From: Bacteroidaceae bacterium
GTDB lineage: Bacteria > Bacteroidota > Bacteroidia > Bacteroidales > Bacteroidaceae
Direction: 5' to 3'
Assembly (NCBI GenBank): GCA_030843315.1
Contig: JAUUPT010000064.1
Location: 1-21,268 of the forward strand
DNA: 21,268 nucleotides
Positions 1 through 5,961 of the stretch are shown here, in pieces; within the stretch, counting starts at the first letter, position 1, and each line of letters starts with the position of its first letter. A model generated the notes under the pieces. That model was not told the origin of the DNA. It was given only the letters and a program-made list of their open reading frames with translations, and did not search any database. The position numbers and the translations under genes were made by a program.

Positions 1-739
1 TATCGCTGTCTATGATCTGTTGGAGTACACTGTTTTTGCTGATAAGATTGCCTACCATAATGAACCGTCCTTCCTTGCCACCGAAGCATCCGAAAAGCGC
101 TTCTTTTATCCACTTGGTCATCTCGCGTACGCGGGCTTCGCTGCGGCACATTTCGTCGTCGTCGAGGTCATCTACCACGATATAGTCCGGGCGTTTGTCG
201 CGGAACCTCAATCCTCGCGGTGACTGTCCGCGCCCACGGCTGAAGAAGGCGCACTGGTCCTTGGTGACGAACTCGCCTTCCTGCCAGCATCCGGCATTGT
301 ACTGTTCGCCGAAATCCTCGATGATGTACTGGTTGAATTGCAGTTCCGCCTGGAGATCGCCCAACAAGGCGTCGGCATTATCTTCGCTCTTGCCCACGAG
401 CACCATGACGTGCAGTTCATCCTTGAACTTCAGCCATAGCGGTATGCCCACATCCAGATGTACCGACTTGGCATGCCCGCGCGGCCACTTGAAGACAGCA
501 CGCATCTCACGGTGTTTCTCAATATGCCGGGCGGCATCGTTGTGAAACCTGGCATTGGGGCACTGGCAATAGTGGCTCAGGTAGCGCTGGCAGAAGTAGT
601 CGTAATCCTTCAGGGCACGGGCGATGTTCTTCTTCCGCTCGGTTTCGGTCTCCGGCTTCCGCTTCGAGGTGAGGCGCAACAACCGGTTGCAATGTTCCTC
701 CCATCGTTTGAGGGCTTCTTTTTTCTCTTCAACTGTCAT
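1..739 (-). CDS. terL: Phage terminase large subunit (partial, runs off left edge)
   Basis: This is the ATPase motor that packages phage DNA into the prohead. The reading frame was translated by hand from an ATG at 739 and stays open for 246 codons to the window edge, so only the N-terminal ATPase part is visible. A Walker A-like loop WPRGHAKS lies at residues 85-92. A Walker B strand IVVDD lies at 187-191, followed by an acidic run. A coupling-motif-like strand GRFIMVGNL lies at 224-232. The nuclease domain should lie beyond the left edge. The start codon overlaps the stop of the small-subunit gene by 4 nt (ATGA), so the two are translationally coupled. The gene is transcribed away from the capsid genes. 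The family is well supported; the exact subfamily (Mu gp28-like or other) cannot be decided here. Confidence 0.9.
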   Translation of the reverse strand, partial: MTVEEKKEALKRWEEHCNRLLRLTSKRKPETETERKKNIARALKDYDYFCQRYLSHYCQCPNARFHNDAARHIEKHREMRAVFKWPRGHAKSVHLDVGIPLWLKFKDELHVMVLVGKSEDNADALLGDLQAELQFNQYIIEDFGEQYNAGCWQEGEFVTKDQCAFFSRGRGQSPRGLRFRDKRPDYIVVDDLDDDEMCRSEARVREMTKWIKEALFGCFGGKEGRFIMVGNLISKNSVLQQIIDSD

Positions 740-1191
740 TTCTGTCTGAATTTGATGCCCATAAAATCACTGTGGAGCTGGTTGACAAGCATTATCAGGT
801 TGTCATCTATATCAGGATAATCGTCACGGTGGGTAGCCAGCCAGTTCTCGAACTCGATCAGAGTGTCCACCTTGTTGACAATGGTGGTTCCCGCATTGAT
901 TTCCTTGATGCCCTTGGCTGCCTTCAGCAGCGAATCCGTCATACGGCTGATGCCCTTTTCGTCACCGTCCACATTGTCGATGGCCTCTCCCAGTTTGGAG
1001 AGAGTTTTGGATGTGATGGCTTCTCGGCTCATTTCGCGTGAAGCACGTTCTTCCTTCCATCCTTCCTGGTTTATCCACCGGCTGACAGACTGGCGGCTTA
1101 CTCCGGTAAGGTCCACAATCTGGGCAATGGGTGTCCCTTTCATATAGAGGTGCTTTGCCACCGCTTTCTGTTTGTCCTTGCTATTTGCCAT
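736..1191 (-). CDS. terS: Phage terminase small subunit
   Basis: A 151-residue protein that probably recognises the packaging site and hands phage DNA to the large subunit. Residues about 20-45 form a helix-turn-helix, with PIAQIVDLTGVSRQSVSRW as the recognisable core, like the resolvase/gpP-type HTH at the N-terminus of many small terminases. The rest is predicted mainly helical (SKTLSKLGEAIDNVDGDEKG onward), fitting an oligomerisation core. It directly precedes the large subunit with a 4-nt overlap, which is the main support for the call. Upstream, the minus strand has only a weak promoter-like CAACTTTG (1219-1226). An HTH protein of this length could also be a regulator, but the coupling to terL makes that less likely. 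Confidence 0.82.
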   Translation of the reverse strand: MANSKDKQKAVAKHLYMKGTPIAQIVDLTGVSRQSVSRWINQEGWKEERASREMSREAITSKTLSKLGEAIDNVDGDEKGISRMTDSLLKAAKGIKEINAGTTIVNKVDTLIEFENWLATHRDDYPDIDDNLIMLVNQLHSDFMGIKFRQK

Positions 1192-1262
1192 ACTTCCTTG
1201 AATTACTTGTTACGATGGCAAAGTTGCAAAGCACGGAGCGGGCGGCGAAAAAACGGCGCAAA

Positions 1263-1331
1263 GGTTACAGGCTATTGTGCCGTGGTTACACGCTTGCCGG
1301 CAACCGTTGCACACTTTTTTGTGCGGTTACA
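1263..1331 (+). repeat. Three GGTTACA direct repeats, helically phased
   Basis: GGTTACA occurs at 1263-1269, 1284-1290 and 1325-1331. The start-to-start distances are 21 and 41 bp, close to two and four helical turns, so all three face the same side of the DNA. The third lies between the -33 and -7 boxes of the late promoter. This layout suits binding sites for a phage regulator; no such protein is encoded in the window. Confidence 0.4.
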
Positions 1332-1349
1332 TCCGCTACCGTAAGTTTG
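1318..1349 (+). promoter_or_regulatory. Bacteroides-type promoter of the late (head/tail) operon
   Basis: TTTG at 1318-1321 (end of a T run), a 20-nt spacer, and TAAGTTTG at 1342-1349 match the known Bacteroides primary-sigma consensus (-33 TTTG, 19-21 nt, -7 TAnnTTTG). Transcription would begin about 1353-1357, giving a short leader of roughly 15 nt before the ATG at 1370. That supports the downstream start codon for the protease gene. Confidence 0.65.
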
Positions 1350-1369
1350 CGCAAAATGAGACGCAAATC

Positions 1370-2353
1370 ATGGGAAAGAGAATCAGAATATCGAATGAGA
1401 CATTGAACTGTTACGGCACCTGGGTGAAGACGGAAGGTGCAGATATTGAACAGTTCCAGAAAAACTCCGTGTTGCTGTATATGCATTGGCGCGGTATGAT
1501 TATAGGCTGCATCAAGGACATACGGGTGGAAGGAAACGAGATTACCGGTGAACCTTATTTCGACGAAGTACGGGATGAATCGAAAATCTTGAAACAGCAA
1601 TGGGAGAAAGGCACATTAAGAATGTGCAGCCCCAATTTCGAGATCATTGAGATGAGCGACGATCCGGCATTACTGAAACCCGGACAGACCCGCCCGACAG
1701 TGACAAAGTGCAAACTTGTAGAAGTCAGCATGGTGGATATCGGTGGCAATGATGATAACCTGGTATTGCTCAGCTATCAGGGCAATGAATTAAAACTGGC
1801 AGCCGGTGAAGACTGTGCCGCCCTTCCTTTACTGAAAACTAACGGCGGAGAACCTCCGCAAAATGATAATTCTAAAACAGAAGAGACTATGAACGTAGAT
1901 TTCAAAGCTATTGCCCTGAAGCTGGGCCTGCCGGAAACGGCTACGGAAGCGGACATCCTCGCTAAGATAAATATCTTGTTGGGATTCCAAACCGCCAACA
2001 CGGAACTGCGCAAGCAGCTGGACGACATCAAACTGGCAGGAGTCACACAAATGGTGGACGACGCCATCAAAGCGGGCAAGTTCAATGCCGACAAGAAGGA
2101 ACATTTCATCAGTCTGGGCAAGACTATGGGCTCAGAAGGGCTGAAACTGACACTGGACAGTATGGCTGCCGTGACGAAACCGATGCAGCTGCTGAATACC
2201 GGAGGAGGTACGGCAAGTGGTATGGTTGCCGGAACATGGAGTAAACTGAGCGAGGTACCTGAAGCACAGTTGTTACTGATGAGAGAGAATGAACCGGATA
2301 AATACCGTGCACTGTATAAGGCGGAATACGGTATCGAGTGCCCGAAGTTTTAA
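1370..2353 (+). CDS. Prohead protease with C-terminal scaffold (Mu gpI/gpZ-like)
   Basis: A 327-residue head maturation protein. The N-terminal ~160 residues look like a herpesvirus/HK97-type serine protease: His39 in LLYMHWRG and Ser87 in TLRMCSPNFEI are the probable catalytic pair. A Gly/Pro/Asn-rich linker follows. From Met174 (MNVDFKAIALKLGLP) the sequence is helical and ends in KLSEVPEAQLLLMRENEP and a YKAEYGIECPKF tail, resembling the C-terminal part of Mu-like protease I proteins that doubles as scaffold. In Mu a separate scaffold (Z) is made from an internal start in gene I; the ATG at 1889 is a possible equivalent. The start at 1370 is preferred over the upstream frame from 1277 because the promoter -7 lies at 1342-1349. 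The capsid gene follows 21 bp downstream. Confidence 0.82.
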   Translation: MGKRIRISNETLNCYGTWVKTEGADIEQFQKNSVLLYMHWRGMIIGCIKDIRVEGNEITGEPYFDEVRDESKILKQQWEKGTLRMCSPNFEIIEMSDDPALLKPGQTRPTVTKCKLVEVSMVDIGGNDDNLVLLSYQGNELKLAAGEDCAALPLLKTNGGEPPQNDNSKTEETMNVDFKAIALKLGLPETATEADILAKINILLGFQTANTELRKQLDDIKLAGVTQMVDDAIKAGKFNADKKEHFISLGKTMGSEGLKLTLDSMAAVTKPMQLLNTGGGTASGMVAGTWSKLSEVPEAQLLLMRENEPDKYRALYKAEYGIECPKF

Positions 2354-2374
2354 ATTATAAATCAGATATCAAAA

Positions 2375-3562
2375 ATGAATGCAGTAATGAAATTTGTTTG
2401 TGGAACGCTGTTCAACGTCCTGATGGGCGTGGTCCTGGCGTCGGTGGTGGGGTTTGACCCTGCTTATGGTGCAGTGACGGGTGCAATAGCCCCGGCAGTG
2501 CTTGGAAACTTTATGCCCGCGGGCGCGGCCTTCGAGGGCGTATATACGGAAGTGTGGACCGGCGAATTGATTAAGCGCCTGAATGCCGGATTGAAAGCGG
2601 ACTTCCTGAATGGGATTCCTGATTACTCTGCCAAGGTGGATAATGAGGTGATTCATCTGGTAGATGTGGGCGGCGACCCGGACGTGCTGGTAAATAATAC
2701 GACTTATCCCATTCCTGTCCAGGACTTGACGGAAAGTGACATACCGGTAGGTCTTGACAAGTTCCAAACGAAGGCAACCCGTGTGACGGATGACCAGCTG
2801 TATGCTTTGTCTTTCAACAAGTATGCCGCCGATGTGGAACGTCATGGCAATGCCATCCTCACTGTGAAGTACAAAAAAGCTGCCCATGCCCTGACTCCTT
2901 ACAGCCATACGGATAAGACTCCGGTCATTGCTACCAGTGGTGCCGCTGATACATCAGGGCGTAAGAAACTTGTCATTCAGGACATCATTGCCCTGAAACG
3001 CGCCTTTGACAATATGGAGGTACCCGAGGACGGGCGTGTGCTGGTTCTCTGTCCCGACCATGTGAATGATCTGCTGGAAGCAGACCAAAGCTTCAAGGAC
3101 AAGTATTACAATTATACCACCGGCAAATTGCTGAATATGTTCGGCTTCGAGGTATATACGTATGTCAACTGTCCGTACTTCACTAAAGAAGGTGTCAAGG
3201 TTGCATACGATGTCACCCCGGCAGCTACCGACCTGAAAGGTTCGTTTGCCTTCTACCGTCCACTCATGTTCCGTGCACAAGGCTCTACTAAGATGTATTA
3301 TAGCGAAGCCCGTACCAGTCCGCAAACGCAGGAAAGTCTGGTGAACTTCCGCCACTATTACATCGTGTTGCCTAAGAAACAGTTGGCTATCGGTGCTATC
3401 TACAGTTGGGACGGTGCTACGGCACAGAGCAAGGACCAGGCGGTGCCGACAGAAAAACGTTGGGCTCAAGTCCGCCGAGAAGCGGCAGCAGCTGCTGCTG
3501 CCAAAGCTGATGCAGAGAACAGTCCGGTACCGGAAGATCCTAACTCTGAATTGGAAGCGTGA
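2375..3562 (+). CDS. Major capsid protein
   Basis: A 395-residue protein placed directly after the protease/scaffold gene, where the major head subunit is expected. I call it from context, length and overall look. The N-terminus is hydrophobic and Ala/Gly-rich. TEVWTGELIKRLNAGLKADF begins the folded part, and there is a conserved-looking middle with IALKRAFDNMEVPEDGRVLV and a C-terminal core FYRPLMFRAQGSTKMYYSEA, as in capsid proteins of Bacteroides phages. The last 30 residues are alanine-rich and charged (RREAAAAAAAKADAE) and look like a flexible tail. The hydrophobic N-terminus resembles a signal peptide but more probably is a delta-like segment removed or buried during maturation. The stop codon shares one base with the next ATG. 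I see no HK97-type crosslinking evidence either way. Confidence 0.8.
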   Translation: MNAVMKFVCGTLFNVLMGVVLASVVGFDPAYGAVTGAIAPAVLGNFMPAGAAFEGVYTEVWTGELIKRLNAGLKADFLNGIPDYSAKVDNEVIHLVDVGGDPDVLVNNTTYPIPVQDLTESDIPVGLDKFQTKATRVTDDQLYALSFNKYAADVERHGNAILTVKYKKAAHALTPYSHTDKTPVIATSGAADTSGRKKLVIQDIIALKRAFDNMEVPEDGRVLVLCPDHVNDLLEADQSFKDKYYNYTTGKLLNMFGFEVYTYVNCPYFTKEGVKVAYDVTPAATDLKGSFAFYRPLMFRAQGSTKMYYSEARTSPQTQESLVNFRHYYIVLPKKQLAIGAIYSWDGATAQSKDQAVPTEKRWAQVRREAAAAAAAKADAENSPVPEDPNSELEA

Positions 3563-3963
3563 TGAGTGCACGAGGACTACGTAATAATAACCCTCTGAAC
3601 ATCCGTCTCTCTGCCACCACTCGGTGGCAGGGGGAAGTTCGGCCTTCGCAAGACCGCTCGTTCTGCCAATTCGAGAGCATGGCTTACGGATATCGTGCCG
3701 GTCTGAAACTGTTGCAGAACTACTCGAAGCTTAACGGCTGCCATACTGTGCGTACCATCATCAGCCGATGGGCACCGCCGTGCGAGAATGACACAAGAAG
3801 TTACATCTCCACTGTATGCAAACTCTCCGGGTTGTATTCTGACCGACGGCTGAATGTGGATGATCGGCGGACGATGTGCAGCCTGGCGGCGGCAATGTCT
3901 CAGGTAGAAAATGGTGTTCCGGCTGTAATGGCAGATGTCATCGAAGGCTGGGAATTACTCTAA
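3562..3963 (+). CDS. RNNNPLNIR-family protein, probable lysozyme-like lysis protein
   Basis: A 133-residue protein beginning MSARGLRNNNPLNIR. It carries the pattern of a family often labelled 'structural protein P5': RNNNPxNIR, then WQGEV, FCQFESMAYGYRAG, TIISRWAPPCENDT and SYISTVC. I recall the family as lysozyme/transglycosylase-like and common in Bacteroides prophages and mobile elements. The role proposed here is peptidoglycan cleavage, either as endolysin or as a virion-associated enzyme. No signal peptide is seen, so export would need a holin. The ATG at 3562 overlaps the capsid stop by one base; a GTG at 3559 is in frame but less likely. The next two genes encode membrane proteins, which together look like a lysis cassette. 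The catalytic residue cannot be assigned with confidence. Confidence 0.65.
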   Translation: MSARGLRNNNPLNIRLSATTRWQGEVRPSQDRSFCQFESMAYGYRAGLKLLQNYSKLNGCHTVRTIISRWAPPCENDTRSYISTVCKLSGLYSDRRLNVDDRRTMCSLAAAMSQVENGVPAVMADVIEGWELL

Positions 3964-3976
3964 ATGAAATTAAGCC

Positions 3977-4420
3977 ATGACAACAGAACTGATAACGCAG
4001 ATTCTCCAGTGGCTCATCCCCAGTGGTTTTATCGGTTCGTTCTGGGTATGGCTGAGACATAAGGAGAACCGGAAGGTGCTCGCTGCCAAAGAGCGCAGCG
4101 ATGCCTACAAGGAGATGTATGATAATTTATCGGGAACTTTGATAGACCTGCAAAATGAGAATCTTAAACTTTATAAAGCGGTGCGCGAACTTAACCGTAC
4201 CATTCAGACTGCTTCTACCTGTAAGCATTATGCTGATTGCCCTATCCGTGGCGAGTTGCAAAAGTCCGGGACGATTGACACAGGACGTACGCAGTACAGA
4301 CAGCCTGGAAAGCAGAAAAGAGTTCGCTCTCCTGCAAGAACCCGTACCGCCGAGTATGGCGAAGACGACGTTTCCGACAGCGATGCTGAACTCGATACCG
4401 ATAGGTACGGGCTTCAGTAA
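3977..4420 (+). CDS. Small membrane protein in lysis cassette (holin-like, uncertain)
   Basis: A 147-residue protein with a single hydrophobic segment near the N-terminus (about residues 5-26, LITQILQWLIPSGFIGSFWV). A strongly basic stretch (RHKENRKVLAAKER) and a probable coiled coil to about residue 75 follow. Positive charge after the segment suggests the C-terminal part stays in the cytoplasm, which argues against an inner-membrane spanin and leaves holin or anti-holin as the better guesses. A Cys pair (TCKHYADCPIR, residues 81-91) is notable. The final ~60 residues are low-complexity and charged and are encoded in DNA shared with the next gene in another frame, which may explain their odd composition. 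I do not recognise the family. The placement after a lysozyme-like gene is the main argument for a lysis role. Confidence 0.5.
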   Translation: MTTELITQILQWLIPSGFIGSFWVWLRHKENRKVLAAKERSDAYKEMYDNLSGTLIDLQNENLKLYKAVRELNRTIQTASTCKHYADCPIRGELQKSGTIDTGRTQYRQPGKQKRVRSPARTRTAEYGEDDVSDSDAELDTDRYGLQ

Positions 4421-4697
4421 GCGCAGCGGGCAGGCTACGGTAAACGTCAACCGGATATCGGCAGACTCTACGGAAGTGACCGCTACCTGCGACAGCCTGG
4501 CGCGGCAGGTCATAGTGCTGACGGAAGAGCTTACAAGAATCCGCAATGAAACCCAGAAGGAAACTGAAACACTCCTTCCGCAGGTGGTACGAGAGCCCAC
4601 CGGCTGGCAATGGTTTCAGATATGGACAGGGCGGCTGGCCGTTGCCGCATTCCTTTTACTACTGATTAAACGGCGATTAAAAACGAATAAAATTTAG
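4155..4697 (+). CDS. Lipoprotein with C-terminal membrane segment, candidate unimolecular spanin
   Basis: A 180-residue protein read in the +1 frame relative to the previous gene, with its first 266 nt lying inside that gene. The N-terminus has basic residues, a hydrophobic run and a lipobox ending in SVASC (Cys35), so a lipid-anchored outer- or inner-membrane form is predicted. The middle is polar with a probable helix (SLARQVIVLTEELTRIRNET). The C-terminus has a second hydrophobic segment (about residues 155-172, WTGRLAVAAFLLLLI) followed by KRRLKTNKI. A lipoylated N-terminus plus a C-terminal inner-membrane segment is the layout of u-spanins such as T1 gp11, which disrupt the outer membrane at the last step of lysis. 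Starting at the internal ATG 4230 would leave too short a signal peptide. It ends 4 bp before the tail-tube gene. Confidence 0.55.
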   Translation: MRILNFIKRCANLTVPFRLLLPVSIMLIALSVASCKSPGRLTQDVRSTDSLESRKEFALLQEPVPPSMAKTTFPTAMLNSIPIGTGFSKRSGQATVNVNRISADSTEVTATCDSLARQVIVLTEELTRIRNETQKETETLLPQVVREPTGWQWFQIWTGRLAVAAFLLLLIKRRLKTNKI

Positions 4698-4701
4698 AAT
4701 T

Positions 4702-5205
4702 ATGGATAAATTAATCTATGGAATGTCCCGCGTGAAGTTCTGCGGCGAAGAAATCGGCTGGTTCGACGAACAAGGCCTGACACCGGCAGGAACTCCGGCT
4801 ACCCAGGTGGACATCTATTCCGCCCAGGTGAAGGACGGACCGGTGGGGACTATCACCAGCAACCCAGGCAAAAAGGCGTTCACGGGGAATCTGATTGATA
4901 TGTCTGCCGATAACCTGGTAAAGGTAATCGGCGGAAAGAAGGACGAGAATGGCAACTGGGAGCCCCCTGAAAGTTGGGAGAAGACCGGAGTGATGGATAT
5001 TGAATGCGACAGCGGGCATACAATCCGTCTGTACAATGCGAAGGTGACGGGCAACGACTATTCCGGCGGCGTAAACTCCCAGGGAGTCCTTGCTTTGGCA
5101 CTGAACGTCGAGGTGATGAAAGATAAGGACGGCAAGCGCCAGAAAATATTTGCTCCGGGCATCGATCCGGAAACCGGCAATCCGGTAGTAGCTCCTGAAG
5201 GTTGA
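4702..5205 (+). CDS. Tail tube (major tail) protein
   Basis: A 167-residue protein that probably forms the stacked rings of the tail tube. The sequence is beta-rich with alternating hydrophobic residues (MSRVKFCGEEIGWFDEQG, VDIYSAQVKDGPVGTITSNP, DIECDSGHTIRLYNAKVTGN). Its length and gene position (just upstream of the tail chaperones and tape measure) match siphophage tail tube proteins. The C-terminus is a charged, Pro-rich extension. No sheath gene accompanies it, so a contractile tail is unlikely. The call rests more on synteny than on a specific motif. Confidence 0.7.
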   Translation: MDKLIYGMSRVKFCGEEIGWFDEQGLTPAGTPATQVDIYSAQVKDGPVGTITSNPGKKAFTGNLIDMSADNLVKVIGGKKDENGNWEPPESWEKTGVMDIECDSGHTIRLYNAKVTGNDYSGGVNSQGVLALALNVEVMKDKDGKRQKIFAPGIDPETGNPVVAPEG

Positions 5206-5209
5206 CACG

Positions 5210-5674
5210 ATGGCAGCGGATTTCAATTTGGAACGATTGGCGGCAAAGATATTGTATGACAAAGGCATTTCTTTGCCGCTCCGTCTTCTTGGTGGCAGGC
5301 ATATACGCTGGGTGATGCGGGTGCCGACCTGGGAAAGCAAGGAACGCATGACGGGGATGTATCTGCGGATGGGCGTGAAACACGCCGATTTGAAGGAATA
5401 CACCTTTGAGCAGAAGCTGGAGTTTATGCAGAAGCACACGAAGACGGTAAGCCGCATGGTGGCTTATGGCATTGTACGCGGATGGTTCCTTGGCTGGCTG
5501 TTGAATCGCCCGGTAGCTTGGATGCTGCGCTCCTGTATGCATCCGGCAGCACTGGAAGAAGCCTGGATGCTCATTATCAGCGTACAGAATACTGTCCCTT
5601 TCGAAAATATTATCAGATTGGCAGAGGTGACGAACCTGATGACACCCAATCTGAGCCAAAGAAAAAGAAAATAG
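5210..5674 (+). CDS. Tail assembly chaperone, short form (lambda gpG-like)
   Basis: A 154-residue, mostly helical basic protein between the tail tube and the tape measure, the position of tail assembly chaperones that coat the tape measure during tail assembly. It contains a helical core (ESKERMTGMYLRMGVKHADL, FEQKLEFMQKHTKTVSRMVA) and ends in LSQRKRK followed by TAG. The frame one base back stays open well upstream of this stop (from at least 5482) and continues to 5961, as expected for a G/GT pair made by -1 frameshifting. The start ATG at 5210 lies 4 nt after the tube stop. The composition is hydrophobic around residues 85-110 (IVRGWFLGWLLNRPVAWMLR), which could look like a membrane segment but is more likely the buried core of a helical bundle. 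Confidence 0.65.
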   Translation: MAADFNLERLAAKILYDKGISLPLRLLGGRHIRWVMRVPTWESKERMTGMYLRMGVKHADLKEYTFEQKLEFMQKHTKTVSRMVAYGIVRGWFLGWLLNRPVAWMLRSCMHPAALEEAWMLIISVQNTVPFENIIRLAEVTNLMTPNLSQRKRK

Positions 5675-5718
5675 AACGGGAGTTAAAGGGGTATATGGAA
5701 CCCGCCCATAGCCCGTTC
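5668..5718 (+). promoter_or_regulatory. Candidate -1 frameshift site with downstream stem
   Basis: The zero frame reads AGA AAA AGA AAA TAG; the last AAA (5669-5671) is preceded by A, so tRNA-Lys can re-pair one base back while the stop codon waits in the A site, continuing as ATA GAA. Immediately downstream GAACGGG (5674-5680) can pair perfectly with CCCGTTC (5712-5718), and GGGT (5689-5692) with ACCC (5700-5703) inside it. The stem starts closer to the slip codon than usual (about 2 nt instead of 5-9). Confidence 0.5.
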
Positions 5719-5961
5719 GGACTGATAGGACAGATAGCCCGGGACACCGGATGGAGCGTGAACTACATAAAGAGGGGAATAAACTACCCGATGCTTATGC
5801 TGATGTGGCAGGATTATCCGCGCCACGTGGACGGGCGCAAGAAAACTACCCTGGAGCTGTTCCGGGAGATGGAAGCGGAAGAAGACGCAAAATCTTCTCC
5901 GGTGAATAAGGGCGTTGACCCGTTGGCATTTTTTCAACAATTAGAAGAAGAGGAAGACTAA
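5671..5961 (+). CDS. Tail assembly chaperone C-terminal extension (T part of GT) in the -1 frame
   Basis: This frame adds about 96 residues (IERELKGYMEPAHSPFGLIG onward) to the short chaperone if ribosomes slip back one base at AAA (5669-5671) before the TAG at 5672-5674. The resulting fusion would be about 250 residues. Its core GQIARDTGWSVNYIKRGINY followed by MLMLMWQDYPRHVDG is typical of the second chaperone domain in siphophages. The C-terminus is acidic (FFQQLEEEED). Without frameshifting it could start at the ATG at 5695 and give an 88-residue protein. Its stop overlaps the tape-measure start (TAATG at 5959-5963). Which of the two products is made cannot be decided from sequence, but the arrangement strongly favours the fusion. 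Confidence 0.65.
   Translation: MERELKGYMEPAHSPFGLIGQIARDTGWSVNYIKRGINYPMLMLMWQDYPRHVDGRKKTTLELFREMEAEEDAKSSPVNKGVDPLAFFQQLEEEED

Larger units (their letters stand above)
1192..1369. promoter_or_regulatory. Divergent intergenic control region between terminase and head operons
   Basis: This 178-bp non-coding stretch separates the leftward terminase genes from the rightward late operon. It holds the rightward consensus promoter, three GGTTACA repeats, a 10-bp palindrome TTGCCGGCAA (1294-1303) and a small inverted repeat around a T run (GCACAC to GTGC, about 1309-1324). For the leftward genes only a degenerate -7 (CAACTTTG on the minus strand, 1219-1226) with a T-rich stretch about 21 nt upstream is visible. 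An open frame extends the protease upstream to 1277, but it would start upstream of the predicted transcription start, so this stretch is treated as non-coding. Confidence 0.6.

Noticed and set aside
195..820. Plus-strand open frames across the left edge
   Set aside because: They are complementary to the terminase large-subunit frame with clear Walker motifs and have no recognisable protein features.
1277..1369. Upstream extension of the protease frame from an ATG at 1277
   Set aside because: The consensus promoter (-7 at 1342-1349) lies inside it, and the extension does not look like protein sequence of this family; the ATG at 1370 fits.
5540..5620. Membrane segment in the short tail chaperone
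   Set aside because: The hydrophobic stretch around IVRGWFLGWLLNRPVAWMLR is interrupted by Arg and Asn, and the gene position argues for a cytoplasmic helical chaperone.
4711..5659. Long minus-strand open frames (248 and 259 codons) opposite the tail tube and chaperone genes
   Set aside because: They lie opposite well-supported plus-strand genes, show no family pattern, are Cys/His/Arg/Ser-rich as expected for shadow frames, and would break the single-direction operon.
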